From NCBI GenBank assembly GCA_932294295.1, contig OW028580.1, positions 8,523,374 through 8,587,373 of the forward strand: a stretch of DNA of 64,000 nt, given 5' to 3'. The notes beneath the pieces are model-generated. The model was given only the letters and a program-made list of their open reading frames with translations. It made no database searches and had not been told where the DNA came from. Positions 30,871 to 42,700 of this stretch are shown here, piece after piece. The position numbers and the translations under genes are program-made. Each line of letters opens with the position of its first letter. The stretch's first letter is position 1. The stretch comes from Alitta virens. Its lineage: Eukaryota; Annelida; Polychaeta; Phyllodocida; Nereididae.

Positions 30871-31492
30871 ATTGGTACATAACAGTTGCTAGATAATATA
30901 GATGTACCGGAGGTGTAAGTGGTGAAACAGAGGAAGTTGTTGGTCCACATGGCATTCGAGGTCTGAAATTCACTGGAGATTCGTTGTTTGCTGACACTGC
31001 ATGATGTTCCTATTATTACATGGCCTGCTCTTTCAGTATGCAGTTTTACGTTAACTTCAACCCTCCACGAACCGCTGAGCCGGTTACGTTCTTAGAGTTG
31101 TCACCAGGGGTAAAAGTTCAATGGAGACCGGATGGGCAAATCCAGGTTGTCATTCTTTGTACATCATAAAATCCGGCCAATTCGATGAGTATAGAACAGT
31201 CATTCTGCCTGTTTTTGGTCTGAGATTAAAAGTCATCGAAGAGCGAATAAAAGCGAAGCACAGGAAATGCTTGGATTTTGATTGGCATCGGGTATGAAAC
31301 AACATCACTCTCGTCTTCCAAATATGCTTTCTACAGTTAATGGCGAACAGGTTCTCAAGGACCTTGGAGATGTCAGTGGGCTTCAAGTGCTGACCTATGG
31401 AGGTTTGAAAATCAGCAATGCTACTGTCTCCTGTGTTGATATGTACACAAAGATGCAAGGGCCTGAATTGTATGAACGTCCAAGAGCATGTG
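30871..31492 (+). pseudogene. LamG-like exon of LamG-2 (disrupted)
   Basis: Acceptor TTCTTTTCAG at 30861-30870 and donor TGTG|GTAAGT at 31493. Matches to the intact LamG exon occur in at least three frames: GIRGLKFTGDSLFADTA and EPVTFLELSPGVKVQW first, then EYRTVILPVFGLRLKVI, then WILIGIGYETT, then NGEQVLKDLGDVSGLQV and SNATVSCVDMYTKMQGPE. There are several internal stops. The furin-type RKKR of LamG-1 is not conserved (AKHRK here). Confidence 0.75.
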
Positions 31493-31799
31493 GTAAGTTC
31501 TGCACTGTCATTATTATTCTGCTATCACTAGATCACAACCAAATATTGGTAAGTAGCAGTCAGAGTCCCAAAGATGGACATGCCTAAAAAATTGTATTAT
31601 TGTACTCACTCACTCACTCGTGAACATTTCAATCGCAAAGTTATCACATCTCCTTGCTTAATTATACTATCTTTCTGCAAAAGTTGGTCTACCTTAAAAG
31701 AGAACAAATGGATATTTGCCACAGGTAAAATCAGGCACTTGCATCTATTAAGTTGTGATTATTGCTTACTGAGAAATCTTGAAAGCGGCACTTTACTGT

Positions 31800-32300
31800 A
31801 AAATACTGTCAATGAGCCCTTATAATAAGCCAATGATGGGTTATCTACAGTCAGTTTTATGGTATCATACTATAGATGAGATTTACTGTATCTTACCATA
31901 AAATTCTGCAATATGATTGTGAAGATTTGTTTAACGGCATCTTTTTATAGAATTAACGGTGAGGAGTTGCATGGTAGATTTTGGTAATCTACTGAATAAA
32001 TTAAGGTAGACTGCCATTTTCTTTACTTCAGCTGTTAATTTTATAGTATTATGCCATAGGATAGATTTGCGGTACATTGCTGTAAAAACAACGGTAAAAT
32101 TGTAAGAAAACTATGGGAACATGTTACACATGCTCCCTCCCGACATTATAGCATTCACTTGCAATCATCGCATTCTTCCGTGAAGTTATCTTGCTTCCTC
32201 ATGAAAAAATTGTATTCCCTTGCAAAATTATAGCATTCACCCGTTATCATTGCATTCCCTCATGAAGCTGTTGTCAGGGAGTTTGTTCCTTAAAAAGGAA
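31800..32300. repeat. Low-complexity diverged tandem words in LamG-2 intron
   Basis: Variants of ACGGTAAAAT / TACTGTA (31800-32100) and GCATTC(A/C)C(T/C)(C/T)G plus TGAAG (32140-32270) recur irregularly. Origin unclear. Confidence 0.35.
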
Positions 32301-32479
32301 TGCGAGATAATGCGAAGTAGTTCGAATGCACATTTTTGTGAGAGAAAATTATTGTTTTTGAGGGAACCAAAAAATGTGCTGTCTTAAAAATGTTCCATTT
32401 CTGCTTAGGGGCTATGTATTATGATGACTCGTTAACAGCAGAAATACATTTAAGTCGCTTTCTTATTTACAAACCGTAC

Positions 32480-33450
32480 CAGAATTTCCTAATTCCCTGT
32501 TCTTGTGTAAAACACTACGTTCTACATTATTGGACCAGACTTGTACCATACTAGCAGAAAAATACCGATCAACTATTTGCTGGACCAGTATTGAACCGGT
32601 CCAGAATGCTAGTGATTTAAAAAAACCATTAATGCTGAATTTAAGTTTGTATATATGATTATTTCTTCAAAATGCAATTTCGATTTATGCTGAAGTTCCA
32701 AATATCAACCAAAACTCCAAGAGTACTTGTTACAATATGCATGTGTATTCAGGCAATCCTCTGAAATGTATCTGAGTCTGCCATCTTAAGTCGTATTTGA
32801 AATGAAAATTAACCATCAAATTACAGCTGCATAGTTGCATTAATAACCTGTCTCAGAGAAAATCAGGCAAAATGGCTTGGATGAGATTCTTAAAATTTTC
32901 TGAAATTCTGCACATACACAGAATAACCTCCCCAGACATGAAAAATTATGTCAGAATTCTTAAATTGTATTTAATTTTTCTAAAGGAGCATCTCAAATTT
33001 GGTGTCTTTGGGAGCTATTTTTTACATTATAGATTTGGCCTGTCACAACAGCAAAAATATATATCTTTGAGGCTTAAGATAAAACTCTCGGAATTTTACA
33101 AAAATACTTTCAATGATAACTTAATTTTGTTTCTTTTAAATGGCAGATTTTATCATTTCCATCATTTCTGAAAGTTATATCATTTTGAAATTTATTTTCT
33201 TGATATGTACACTTGTCAATTAGACTATCAAAAGGCACAACTGTAGGCCATGAAGACTAACAAAATACCAAATAACATCAATGTTCACACAATATCCTTC
33301 TGCTCTTGATATGAAAGCGTTTTGCTTTGTGCTATGTTTTGATAACTTCTTAGGTTTACCAACCACCCTCTGGACCAGCTTAGTAGGGAAACCGGACTGG
33401 ACCGGACCAGTACCACCTCTGATTTGATACTGGACCAGTACCTGGTTCAG
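32480..33450. mobile_element. Candidate non-autonomous DNA transposon with GGACCAG subterminal repeats
   Basis: GGACCAG occurs at 32532, 32582, 33373, 33405 and 33432, clustered at the two ends of a ~0.95-kb AT-rich segment. On the minus strand the right end reads CAGAGGTGGTACTGGTCC, which resembles hAT ends. Exact terminal repeats and a target duplication were not found, so the borders are approximate. Confidence 0.4.
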
Positions 33451-33592
33451 TACGCTTCACTATCATTATTGTTTTTATATGCAGTACGCTGACATAGATC
33501 GCTGACTGATGCCGGAGCTTTGATTATTCACTTTGTAATGATAAGATATTGGTCAATCTTGTGGCATTAAACCTATCATTATTATATTTCAG

Positions 33593-33607
33593 AAAAACGG
33601 TATGAAG
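33593..33607 (+). CDS. 15-nt micro-exon of LamG-2
   Basis: TATATTTCAG acceptor, AAAAACGGTATGAAG, then GTATGT donor. Phase 1 in and out, encoding EKRYE when joined to the flanking exons. Length, phase and place equal the micro-exon of LamG-1. Confidence 0.65.
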
Positions 33608-34212
33608 GTATGTAATCCTGGAGCATATATATTTAATATAACTAATAGTGTCAATGTCATTTGGTAGTTTGGTAAATATTGTTTTATGGTCTTGGGTCAT
33701 TATGTTTGTATTAATTGTATTGTCATTGTATTCGAGTTACTGATTTAACCCCATTGTCATATATATATAGTTTATTGTCATGCCAAAAATTGTGTGCCCT
33801 ATTTTGGCTCATTTTCTCCTTAATAAATCAAATGTTTGCATTCAACTGAAATAACATGGTGAAAGACAATTTGATGAGTTTTTATAATAGGTTCACCCGT
33901 GTTATCGTTTGTGTTTTTGCTGTTGATTATTTCTGCTGCGGTGTTATTATTTGTTTTTATATTCTGCTGGACACTAGGAGGTAGAGTGGGTAGGTAGAGT
34001 GTGTTGATTTGTGTTTCTGCATTCAGGTGCAGCTAAGAAATTCATCCTCTGATTATATCATAACAGTTGTAGTTCTTTTTTACAGGTCTCGATGATGATG
34101 ATCCAGGGTGTTAATGATTGGATGTCATATCTTTATGTATACCTTCCATAATGGGAATTCTATAACCTTTGAAATATGTTTAGATAAGGGTTTTGGTAAT
34201 AACTGATCTTTA

Positions 34213-34218
34213 AATAAA
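34213..34218 (+). terminator. Polyadenylation signal of LamG-2
   Basis: AATAAA lies 99 nt after the TAA at 34112-34114. Confidence 0.6.
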
Positions 34219-34838
34219 CACTGTAGTGCGGTATATATTTATGATATCTTTTATTATGGACTTATCAAATTATTCACATGACATGTAATTTCGTAATTGG
34301 TTAGTACCCTATCGTTTGGAATTATCATGTCAAAAACTAATTTATTGAGTTAAAATGCATTGTAGAGGACCGAGGAATTCTAATATGGAATTGTAGTATG
34401 TATGATAAGGGTATGGTAAATAAATAAAAAGTATTGGAAATTCATGTTTTAGTACTTAAAATTTTTAGTATCACCAGAGCCAATAGGAATGAGCTGAGTC
34501 ACTTATCTATAGCCCCTTCTAGCGGACATGAAAAATAAAAAATTGCCACATGTTCGCGTTCTTAAGCTAAGAAAAAAATTCAGAATATTATAACAATATC
34601 TTTTTGTGATGTATATTAATTTTGCATGAAACGATCATGTGCATGTTATGAAATTTTGTTGGTAAAGGAAAGCATTGAAATATTTGTTGAATAATCAATA
34701 CAAAATATATTACTAATACATAGCAAAAAAAAACTGGAATAATGAAAATAAGAGCAATATTGTGAAGTTTAAATGATGCAATGCCATTATATCTTGGATG
34801 GTTTCGTTCGATTGTCTCAGTAATTTAATTGATTTGTC

Positions 34839-34995
34839 TCAGTACATGTAGCCAGTTTCTTTGCTATAAGGTGGAGGTTGAGCAAGAGTTTCTCCTGTGG
34901 TGCCACCAGCCTGAGATGCTCGCATATTGATGCCATCATGTCCCATGGATCCCCTGGTGCTGGGAGAGTAAAATACTCTGTATTTTGTCCTGGAC
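34839..34995 (-). pseudogene. Orphan MS4A-type last exon
   Basis: AATTTTTTCAG|GTCCAGG acceptor, then a segment ending TTGETLAQPPPYSKETGYMY before a TGA. It joins features of both MS4A-like genes: QPPPY as in gene A (ATVVQPPPYNLK) and PxYSK...GY as in gene B (TPSYSKSQEAGY). From a phase-1 entry, used by both genes, the first part reads GPGQNTEYFTLPAPG and a frameshift is needed to reach PPPY. No other MS4A exon lies between here and 39.7 kb. It is either a relic of a third gene or an alternative last exon of gene A, 4.9 kb upstream on this strand. Confidence 0.6.
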
Positions 34996-35368
34996 CTGAA
35001 AAAATTGAATTCATCACATGTTGTTGTACAACATTACATCCTGAGACATTATTTCTTTCAAACTCCGACTCTATAATGTAATTTAATTATTAAATTTAGT
35101 TAATTAATAATAATGCTACTTCCGCCCCGCGCACAGCTGACTTTGCCTGGGCCAATAGGAGCCCTTCTCTTAATCTCCTTATCACTCACTATAAATTCAA
35201 CCCCTCAACTCCCTTCTTCATGCACTTCATTAATTTCCATCAAGATCATCGCATTAGCACATGCACAATGCACACAGAGGATATATGCACCCACATGCTG
35301 TTCACAGTTGACCGGAAGAGCTGCTAAGCTGTTGAGTCAGCATAGGAGACCATAGTGCAGATGTAATA

Positions 35369-35401
35369 GATAATGCCCGTGAAAACAAGGGCATTATCTA
35401 A
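35369..35401. repeat. Perfect hairpin, 11-bp arms
   Basis: AGATAATGCCC and GGGCATTATCT flank a 10-nt loop. The right arm is shared with the repeat copy at 24880. Confidence 0.75.
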
Positions 35402-36150
35402 CTTATACCACTTAATTGGATTGTTTGTGTTTATGTTTGTCAGAGATTGAGACACTTAAAACTGAAGCAATACAATTAAAGACTTATTTCAATTGACATT
35501 GCATTTCAAAATGAATGACAATTTGGAGAGGAGTTTTGCTGATTTCAGTGAATTTAAACATTGGATCTACTCAATTATTGGATATACCAACGCAATTGCT
35601 ATTTGCACCGGATGGCAGAAAAACTGCCAATAGATATGATGCGGAAATCAAAAGTGAAAGTGCTTTCACTAATTCTTTGCTGGACAGAATCCCAGCTAAC
35701 ACAAGAAAGGCTACAGAGAGTGCTGTCAGGTCATATGAGGCATGGCGTCTATGGCGTGAAACAAAGCTGGAAACTTATGAAGACTCAAACTTCCCAATAC
35801 CTTGTTTGAATGAAGAAATGGTGCAGGATATCAATTTTTAAGAATGGGACTATTGGTTAGCAAGGTACGAAATTTTATTTATTTTTTTTTTTGCAACAAA
35901 TGTTAACCATATCATCATTATATAATCATTAAGGCTGGGTTCACTATTTTGCAGGATCAGTTGCATAAGATGTTGCCTATTTTGCAAGACATTTGTTTGC
36001 TTGTTAAGTGTTTGCTTGTTAAGTTTTGCCACAACATGTGCTCATATAAGTGTGACCATGTCCTCCCTGCTGTTCTTAGTACATGTGATATATCCCCCTG
36101 TAATCCAGGCTTCTGATTGGCTGTGGAAGGCAAACCGTGGTATAAGTGAA
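35392..36150 (+). mobile_element. Crypton-like element, longer copy
   Basis: The outer parts (35392-35415 and 35967-36150) equal the contiguous repeat at 24880-25082; the middle ~550 bp carries the recombinase-like frame. Either the middle is an insertion or the copy at 24.9 kb lost it. No terminal inverted repeats are visible, which fits a tyrosine-recombinase element. Confidence 0.5.
35511..35841 (+). pseudogene. Crypton / DUF3504-type N-terminal fragment
   Basis: Frame 1 starts MNDNLERSFADFSEF. After a frame change, frame 3 continues FAPDGRKTANRYDAEI and RIPANTRKATESAVRSYEAW to a stop at 35841. The pattern (N)TRKAT..AVR.(F/Y).EW followed by a Pro-x-Leu segment resembles the N-terminal region of Crypton tyrosine recombinases and related animal proteins. 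The catalytic R..H-R..Y part is absent. Confidence 0.45.
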
Positions 36151-36203
36151 TTTATTAAAGAATTATATATAATTTCGAGTATATGTAGAGGAGGTGTATA
36201 AGG

Positions 36204-36360
36204 AAACACATGAAATCAATAAAAAATTGGAAGAAATCAACCGTATCTGAAGGCAAACTGATAGAAACGAGGTATGCCTAGATCTAGAACAGGTGCATTT
36301 CATCAAACGTTTGTTAGATGGGTCCTGTGGACAGCGGTCTTGTAGCTAGTGTCACATAAG
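36204..36360 (+). repeat. Dispersed repeat R-C, copy 1
   Basis: It shares TTGGAAGAAATCAACC, TATCTGA, AGGTATG, AGAACAGGTGCATTTC-like and TCCTGTGGACAG...CTTGTAGCTA words in the same order with 55015-55240. Confidence 0.65.
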
Positions 36361-36535
36361 ATGCACAATGGACGTGGATAAAAGAATGCATTTGTTTGTT
36401 ATTGAAAAAAAATATTATCCTTCATTCTATCAATGTTAATTTTTTTCCCTCATTTCTTGAAAAATATTTTTAAAATTTGTTACACCATAAATGCCAGTAT
36501 AAGGCTGAAATTTGGATGATTTCATACGGGATGCT
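36361..36535. other. AT-rich spacer
   Basis: Nothing recognised between repeat R-C and the microsatellite. Confidence 0.4.
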
Positions 36536-36698
36536 ATCAATCTATCTACCAATCTATCCATCTATCTATCAGTCAATCAATCAATCTGTCAATCTATCAA
36601 TCTATCAATCCATCTATCTATCAGTCAATCTATCAATCTATCAATCTATCAATCTATCTATCTATCTGTCTATCTGTCTGTCTGTCTGTCTGTCTGCA
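36536..36698. repeat. (CTAT/CAAT/CTGT)n microsatellite
   Basis: Imperfect tetranucleotide array of CTAT, CAAT and CTGT units. Its open frames (LSIYLSI...) are artefacts. Confidence 0.95.
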
Positions 36699-36719
36699 AA
36701 AGGATTATATAATAATATA

Positions 36720-38127
36720 TTATATAAGGTATATATTATCATTAAGTACCGAATGACTAGCATTAAAACCAGATAATATGGATAGCAAAGGACATAATAA
36801 TAGCTTCCTAATTGGTATGCTTTGGAGCATAAGGCCTAGTGCAAAAATAATGAAGCCGAAGTGTGACATAACTAAAGTTCATTAAAGTTAATGCTTCATA
36901 AAAACTCACAACCTTCTTGATAACTGCAGAGTTTGTTTTATACCATTGTAAGTTTCATTTTTCATAATTTCTTTTGTCAATGCCCAAGAATCTGTTGTAT
37001 TTTGTAAAAATTAACAAAATTCAACGATAGTTCAATATGCCGTTTCTAGAAGCTGCAGATTTACTATATGTTTGTTCTATTGGCCTATAACACAAGTAAA
37101 CAGGTGGCTCAGTCCTTCAATTAGATTTTTGTGAAAGGATTGTTTAGTGTATTGGCCGGGGCAGAGAATTTTAGAACATTAAAATTAGGGCATAACGGTC
37201 GGGACACCCATTTACTGGAAATATAAGGAACTTTGCAAATAGTCTGGACTGACATAAAGAACATATAACACCATGATTTTGTGCGAAAATCTTTTTTATA
37301 ATAGATCAATAAATTTGCAAAAATCGGAATTATATATTTGCTCTAATTTATAGATCTTTACCAGTGAGACAGGGAACAAACTAGATTATATTTATACTCT
37401 GCAGGGACTGATCAAATATAATGGGAAACTAAATGCCAGATGACGTCATGTGACGTCATGTAAGGCTTATGGGAGTCCTGGATTCACATGACATCCTCTG
37501 GAGTTTAGGTAATCCACAACTCTAATTTCCCAAGTCTATGAAACTGGCTATAAAGTTAACCCGCGCTACAGAATCTCATCCGGTACTATTGCCTGAATTA
37601 CCTGCTGACACGGTTGGGTTTTCATGATCAGAGTTCAAACCCCAACCCGTCAGACATATACACTGTACCTACACAACAACAATCACACTACAAATTGGAG
37701 GTGGCATACCAAAGGCAAATTAATCTCAACAAGGATACAAGACAAAGGATAATAATGAGAGATTCACAGCATTACTACAAGCATGGCAATATCTCAAACG
37801 TGTTCCTTACCTGTTTATGACTGTTGGTTCAATGCGGCCGAGAAGAATAACTTTCAAAACATGGTTTATTGCACTATTCGGATAAGCCTCTATAAGGAAG
37901 ATATAAAATTCATCTTATCCTGTGACTTTGTTTTCTTAATGGCATTGTCCAACTTACTGACTAGATCCAAAATTTAGGGTGAAAACATTTCCAGCCTATA
38001 TTGTCTTAAGTTTGTTGTACACACAAAGAAAAGTTCCCAAGGCCATTGCATGTTAGTCAATCTTTCATGGTTAGTTACTTCGTTACTTCGTTAGTTAGTT
38101 AGTTAGCCAGTTAGATCGGTAGGTAGA
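36720..38127. other. AT-rich DNA, no gene supported
   Basis: A 68-codon frame at 37614-37820 has no domain or splice context. TGACGTCATGTGACGTCATG near 37440 is a short direct repeat with CRE-like TGACGTCA words. Nothing else is structured. Confidence 0.35.
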
Positions 38128-38180
38128 AAGAAAGATAGAAAGATAGATAGATAGATAGTTGATAGATAGAAAGATAGATG

Positions 38181-38217
<37 letters not shown>

Positions 38218-38312
38218 TAGAAAGATAGATAGATAGATAGAGTGAAAGATAGTTAGATAGTAAGATTAGATAGATAGATATATAATAGATAGATAGATAG
38301 ATAGATAGATAT
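38128..38312. repeat. (GATA)n microsatellite
   Basis: Imperfect GATA/GAAA array, preceded by TTAGT repeats at 38080-38110. Confidence 0.95.
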
Positions 38313-38559
38313 TTTCTCAATATTTTCGATTATGTTCAATGCAAACAATATCATGATACTAAAAGAACGCAATGGAGCACTAGGCCTTGGACACCCTGGC
38401 GTTTATAAGTGAGATGAAATGGTGTGATGAGGTATGATTAGAGCTTTTATACTCTGAGTGAAAATATACAGTACAATTATACTATGGTTACATGTGAGAC
38501 ATGAAGATATGTACACCCAAAAATGTCCACGTGCAATGACACCGATATGCCGAGTTGTA

Positions 38560-38830
38560 CATAACATTTCAGTGTGTACATATCTCATGTCTCACAATGT
38601 AACCATTGTGTAATTTTTTTGTAACACAAAACCCCATCCAAGTGTCAGAAATAAAATGTTCAACTTTGCAGTTATTTTATTCCTCTATTACGGCTCACTG
38701 TAAAAATAGCGCTCACTCTCCATTTATCTAATTCAGTAATATCAGAAGAGGACCTTAGCTTTCCGAAAATTTTGAATGTTTAATATTGGATGAAAAGTGA
38801 TGAAGTTATTAAATATAATATGGCTCATGT
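38560..38830 (+). repeat. Dispersed non-coding repeat R-A, copy 3
   Basis: It shares TGTACATATCTCATGTCTCA, CAATGTAA, CATTGTGTAAT, a GCGCT...TCC segment and the AAAATTTTGAAT...GGATGAAAA end with the copies at 12.4 and 15.3 kb, with more divergence. Confidence 0.55.
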
Positions 38831-39718
38831 ACAATGGCTCACTGTTGTACATGAGGATTTGTACAACGGCGTCCTAATGCTAAATTGCCCTGGTGAGTGG
38901 TAAAAAATTGAAAGTCCAACAAATGTAGAAGCTTTGATAGACTCTATTTAAATATATCTTTATTGCAATTGATGATGTCACACTTAAAGCAATTAAAGCG
39001 CAAACTTGTATACAGTAAGTAAACCTTAATAACACCATTGATGTTATCTCGACGTCCCCTTCAATCTTTTTTTTCCGTATCAAACTTGCCTCTTGAGACA
39101 TCCTCCTTGTCACTTTAAAGTCAGGTGACATGAAGTTATTTGATTCCGAAATGTACTAAGCCAAGCCTGATGCACATTCCACATGAGGTCACAAACTACC
39201 ACTAATTGTTACACTTAATGCTGTGACGTCACCAGACAATAGATGAGGACATCACAAGCAACCAAATCTCACTTTGAACAGATTTTTAGGTTCATGACAA
39301 AAAACTAATGTTAAGGGGTCATTTTGCGCCTTTTTAAAAAATTTTTTTGTGTATACATTTATCTACGGAAGCCCATTAGTGCCACACACAACTTTATTTG
39401 CATTTTTTTCAATATAATTTTATTTTCATTTATAATTTCTAATAGGCTTCCATATTTATCTTTGGTATATATCTTGCAAGTAGGCAAAATCAATTCAAAT
39501 TACACTATGAAATAAAAATGTAAAAATTTTGTGTCACCTGATGTTTAAAGTGTTTAGGACAAAAGAAAAAGTTTTACCTAAATATGGAAATTTTGAGAAT
39601 AACAGTAAAAATATGATTAGTTTAGTATTCCGTGTAATTACTGCATGAACCGAAACGGTTGATAGATATGCAGGTCATACTAAGATGAAATATCAATCGT
39701 CATGTGGAAGTCAAATAT
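38831..39718. other. 3' flank of the MS4A-like gene A
   Basis: It holds minus-strand AATAAA signals (plus-strand tttatt near 39395 and 39420) that could end gene A transcripts. A minus-strand open frame at 39131-38880 has no recognised domain. ACTTTAAAGTCAGGTGAC (39111) resembles 25795 and may be an old repeat. Confidence 0.4.
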
Positions 39719-42700
39719 TCATTTTAAATTGTAAGGTGGAGGCTGAACAACAGTTGCTTCCTCAGTGGTGTCACCTTCTTGAGCAGTTGACATCACAACG
39801 TTCTGTGCAGATGTCATGAGAGCATTTTGTCCAGAGGCTCCACCTTGCGGCAGGACTTGAAAAGCCTGCGCACCAGGTAGGAATGACGTGCTCTGTGGTT
39901 GAGCTAAAATGAAATGGAAAAAAGAGTTCTAAGTTAATAATTATGTCATTTACCACTTTGTCTGAAGTTAAAAAAAAAAAAAGACGTTTGCTATGGTGGC
40001 AATTGAATGGACTAATGTGGGCACTCTATGATACAATATGCTTAAAAAGTGAAAGAGAAAAAAAGCAACAAATGGTCTGATGCATAACATTGTATTGGGA
40101 AAGCAAAAGCTGACAAAAGTAAAAGTAGATATATGGAGATGACCAAATATAATTACCAGAATCTAAGCTGAGAGGTGTGGGACGGTGGACCTTCAAGTGA
40201 TGCTAAACAGGGTTTTAAATATATACTTTTATTTGACAACGTGATGTCATTCATGACATTTGTGTCTCAATGTAAACTAACTAAAATAAAAAAAGCAAAT
40301 GTCAATAACAATATCAGCATGCAATATAGCGTGCTAACCTTCCATCTCTCCTCAGTTCAGACACTAGAGGTGGATATTAAGAACAGAAACTTTGAATTTG
40401 GATCTGACCGTGACAAAACTGGCATGTTTTACCAAAACTGGAAGACGCATCTGATTTCTGATCTCTTCCCATGAATTTGAATACTTTCCAAACAATTTTT
40501 TTATGTTTTTTGAAAGTACTGCAAATTTGTTCACATAAAAACCTATACCTATTGCCCTGTATGAGGGTGCAGGTGGGTGGTCTCGTGGTAAGACACCCAC
40601 CTGCTCCTCTGATATACCCAGGTTCTACCGTGGGCCCGAGCAACCTTCATGAGCATCATCCCAGCTGGATGTCGTTTGGACGAGACGTTAAATTGGTAGT
40701 CCCTTAGTAAAGTTCACCCTCCCAAATTTATGTGTGTTTTGTCTAGTTCTCTTTGGTATAGCCCTAGTACCTGGAAGCATGTCATCTCATCATTACCATT
40801 GCCCCCACCTCTCAGTGAGCACCCATATATTGCATTGTTCATTATTATTAGATATTATGCTTAAAATGTCACTACTGTTTGAAGTTTAATTTGGCTGCTT
40901 AATTTAGTATGCAGCTTTGGCTTCGTTTTTTATCCTTATCTAACTATGGAGAAGTGCTCTGGGAAAAATCTGAGTAAACACATTTAAGCATTTCAGGGCA
41001 CCAAAATGTCACATATCTAAGCTCACATATCTATGGACCAGTGCATCTGACCATTTAAAGAGGATTTAGATTGATATAGGTTGTCCTCCATTGTCCAGCA
41101 CTGAGCCTGAGTGTCTTTTGTGCACTTTGCTTTAATTACCTCCTTGTTGTGGACTTGGAAGGGCTCAATATTAATTGATTGTAGTTTAGGGCAGTGTGTA
41201 TTCCCTGCAGAGGCATGTGCTGGAGTGGATGATGCAGAGATTTACTGATTGCTAGCTTTAATGTGTAGATTGTAGAAGAGGATTGTTCTCCTGGGGAAAT
41301 TGCTCACAGAGAGGGGGTTGGGGTTGGTCATCCATGGGTCAAGAAGGGACCTTTGGATCTCCAGAGTTTGACCTTTGGGTCTCTTGAGAAGGACCTGTAA
41401 ACCTCTTGAGAGATCTCTGATAAATCATTAATATAAATTGGTGTGTTAGAATTAATAAATCAGATTTTACCTAACCTGACTTGGAAAAGGAACAAAGCAT
41501 TATAGACTCCTTGTCTTGTTTTACTTGAACTGAGAACACTGATGATATATAGAGAGACCTAGACTGGATGACCTGCAAGGAATGTGGACCTTCTGAAACT
41601 GGATGAGTGAGATTGGTTTAGACTGGCTTGACCAGTGTACATAGAGCTTGGGACGACCACAGAAGACATGAAAGAGCCCCAAGACTTTATACCTTGTACT
41701 CTGTCTATGCTGAGGCAAGTAATATATCCCACTCATGGGGTGAATGTGTTACATGGGTGGACTCCTCTCTCTCACCCCATCAATCAATCCTTGATAGTGG
41801 CAAGAACTTGCCTTCACTTTCCATATCTATCTGGATGTTGATCGCATGAGATGTTAAAGTGAACGTGCCTTGTACTTGGGTGTCTATGCTGAGGCAAGTA
41901 AGATACCCCACCAAAGGGGTAAATGTGTAACATTGTGTGGACTCAAAAGCCTTACAATCTTATCATCACACCTGCTTCTGGCAGCTAGTCATATAAGCTG
42001 AGTAAGCTTCAGGCCCAGTAGCATAAGATATAGACATAGACAATAAACCATTAATTTTCATCAAAACATTATATATATAACCACGTAAGTTTAAAATTTG
42101 GCATATATACATACCTTCGGGATGCATGTAGCAAGGCACAAATCCACCGTTTTTGTATCTTGCGTGGGCAGAACTAAACTGATTGGCCTGGAAAACAAAA
42201 TTGTAAAATTTCATCTTAAATTTCCATTCATTGTTCATCGTTGAGACATAAATCACTAAAGGGCTTGTTGGTCCGATGATCAGTACACCGGTAAAACTGA
42301 TTATGCTCCACTTAGACTGTTTTCCTATTGTTCTGAGTGGGCAATTACCAACGAAAATGTTACATTCATCATAGTCGGGAGTCAACTAACAGGTTTGTTA
42401 ATGCCTAAATAATAGTTAGCTCCCTCCTAATCAGGATATAAGTAATACATATAACATTGAAAACAGGCAGAAAATCAGTACAAAATAACAGGTCATCAAG
42501 AACTTATGAATATACAAAACAAAGTATATTATATGTTAGAGCGAAACATCAGCTTTAATGTATGGCAAAATTGAATTAAATTGATTTAAGGCACAATTAA
42601 TTTAAATTAGTGTGTCGATATATGGTTGATATTCTGTAGACACATATTTTGGATATTTTTTGTGTAAGTAAAATATCAAACATAATGTTGTTATGTAACT

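Larger units (their letters stand above)
28130..34114 (+). pseudogene. LamG-like gene with disrupted frames (LamG-2)
   Basis: Five exons align with LamG-1 in order and phase: 28130-28205 signal peptide (MAKIALWLLASAVAVCAS), 28672-28815 Cys-rich (GCYIDGKCYPH), 30871-31492 LamG-like (GIRGLKFTGD, WILIGIGYE, SNATVSCVDM), 33593-33607 micro-exon (EKRYE) and 34086-34114 tail (LDDDDPGC and stop). All junctions are phase 1 with good GT and AG sites. It lacks counterparts of LamG-1 exons 2 and 3. Breaks are a TAG at 28698-28700, further stops and at least two frameshifts in the LamG exon, which is 622 nt against 705. Promoter, splice sites and polyA signal survive, so decay may be recent. Assembly error could explain one break but hardly all. 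Confidence 0.72.

Noticed and set aside
32872..33171. 99-residue open frame in a LamG-2 intron
   Set aside because: AT-rich composition, no domain or splice context, inside a likely transposon.
36477..38320. Open frames rich in Ser-Ile-Tyr-Leu
   Set aside because: Direct translations of CTAT/GATA microsatellites.
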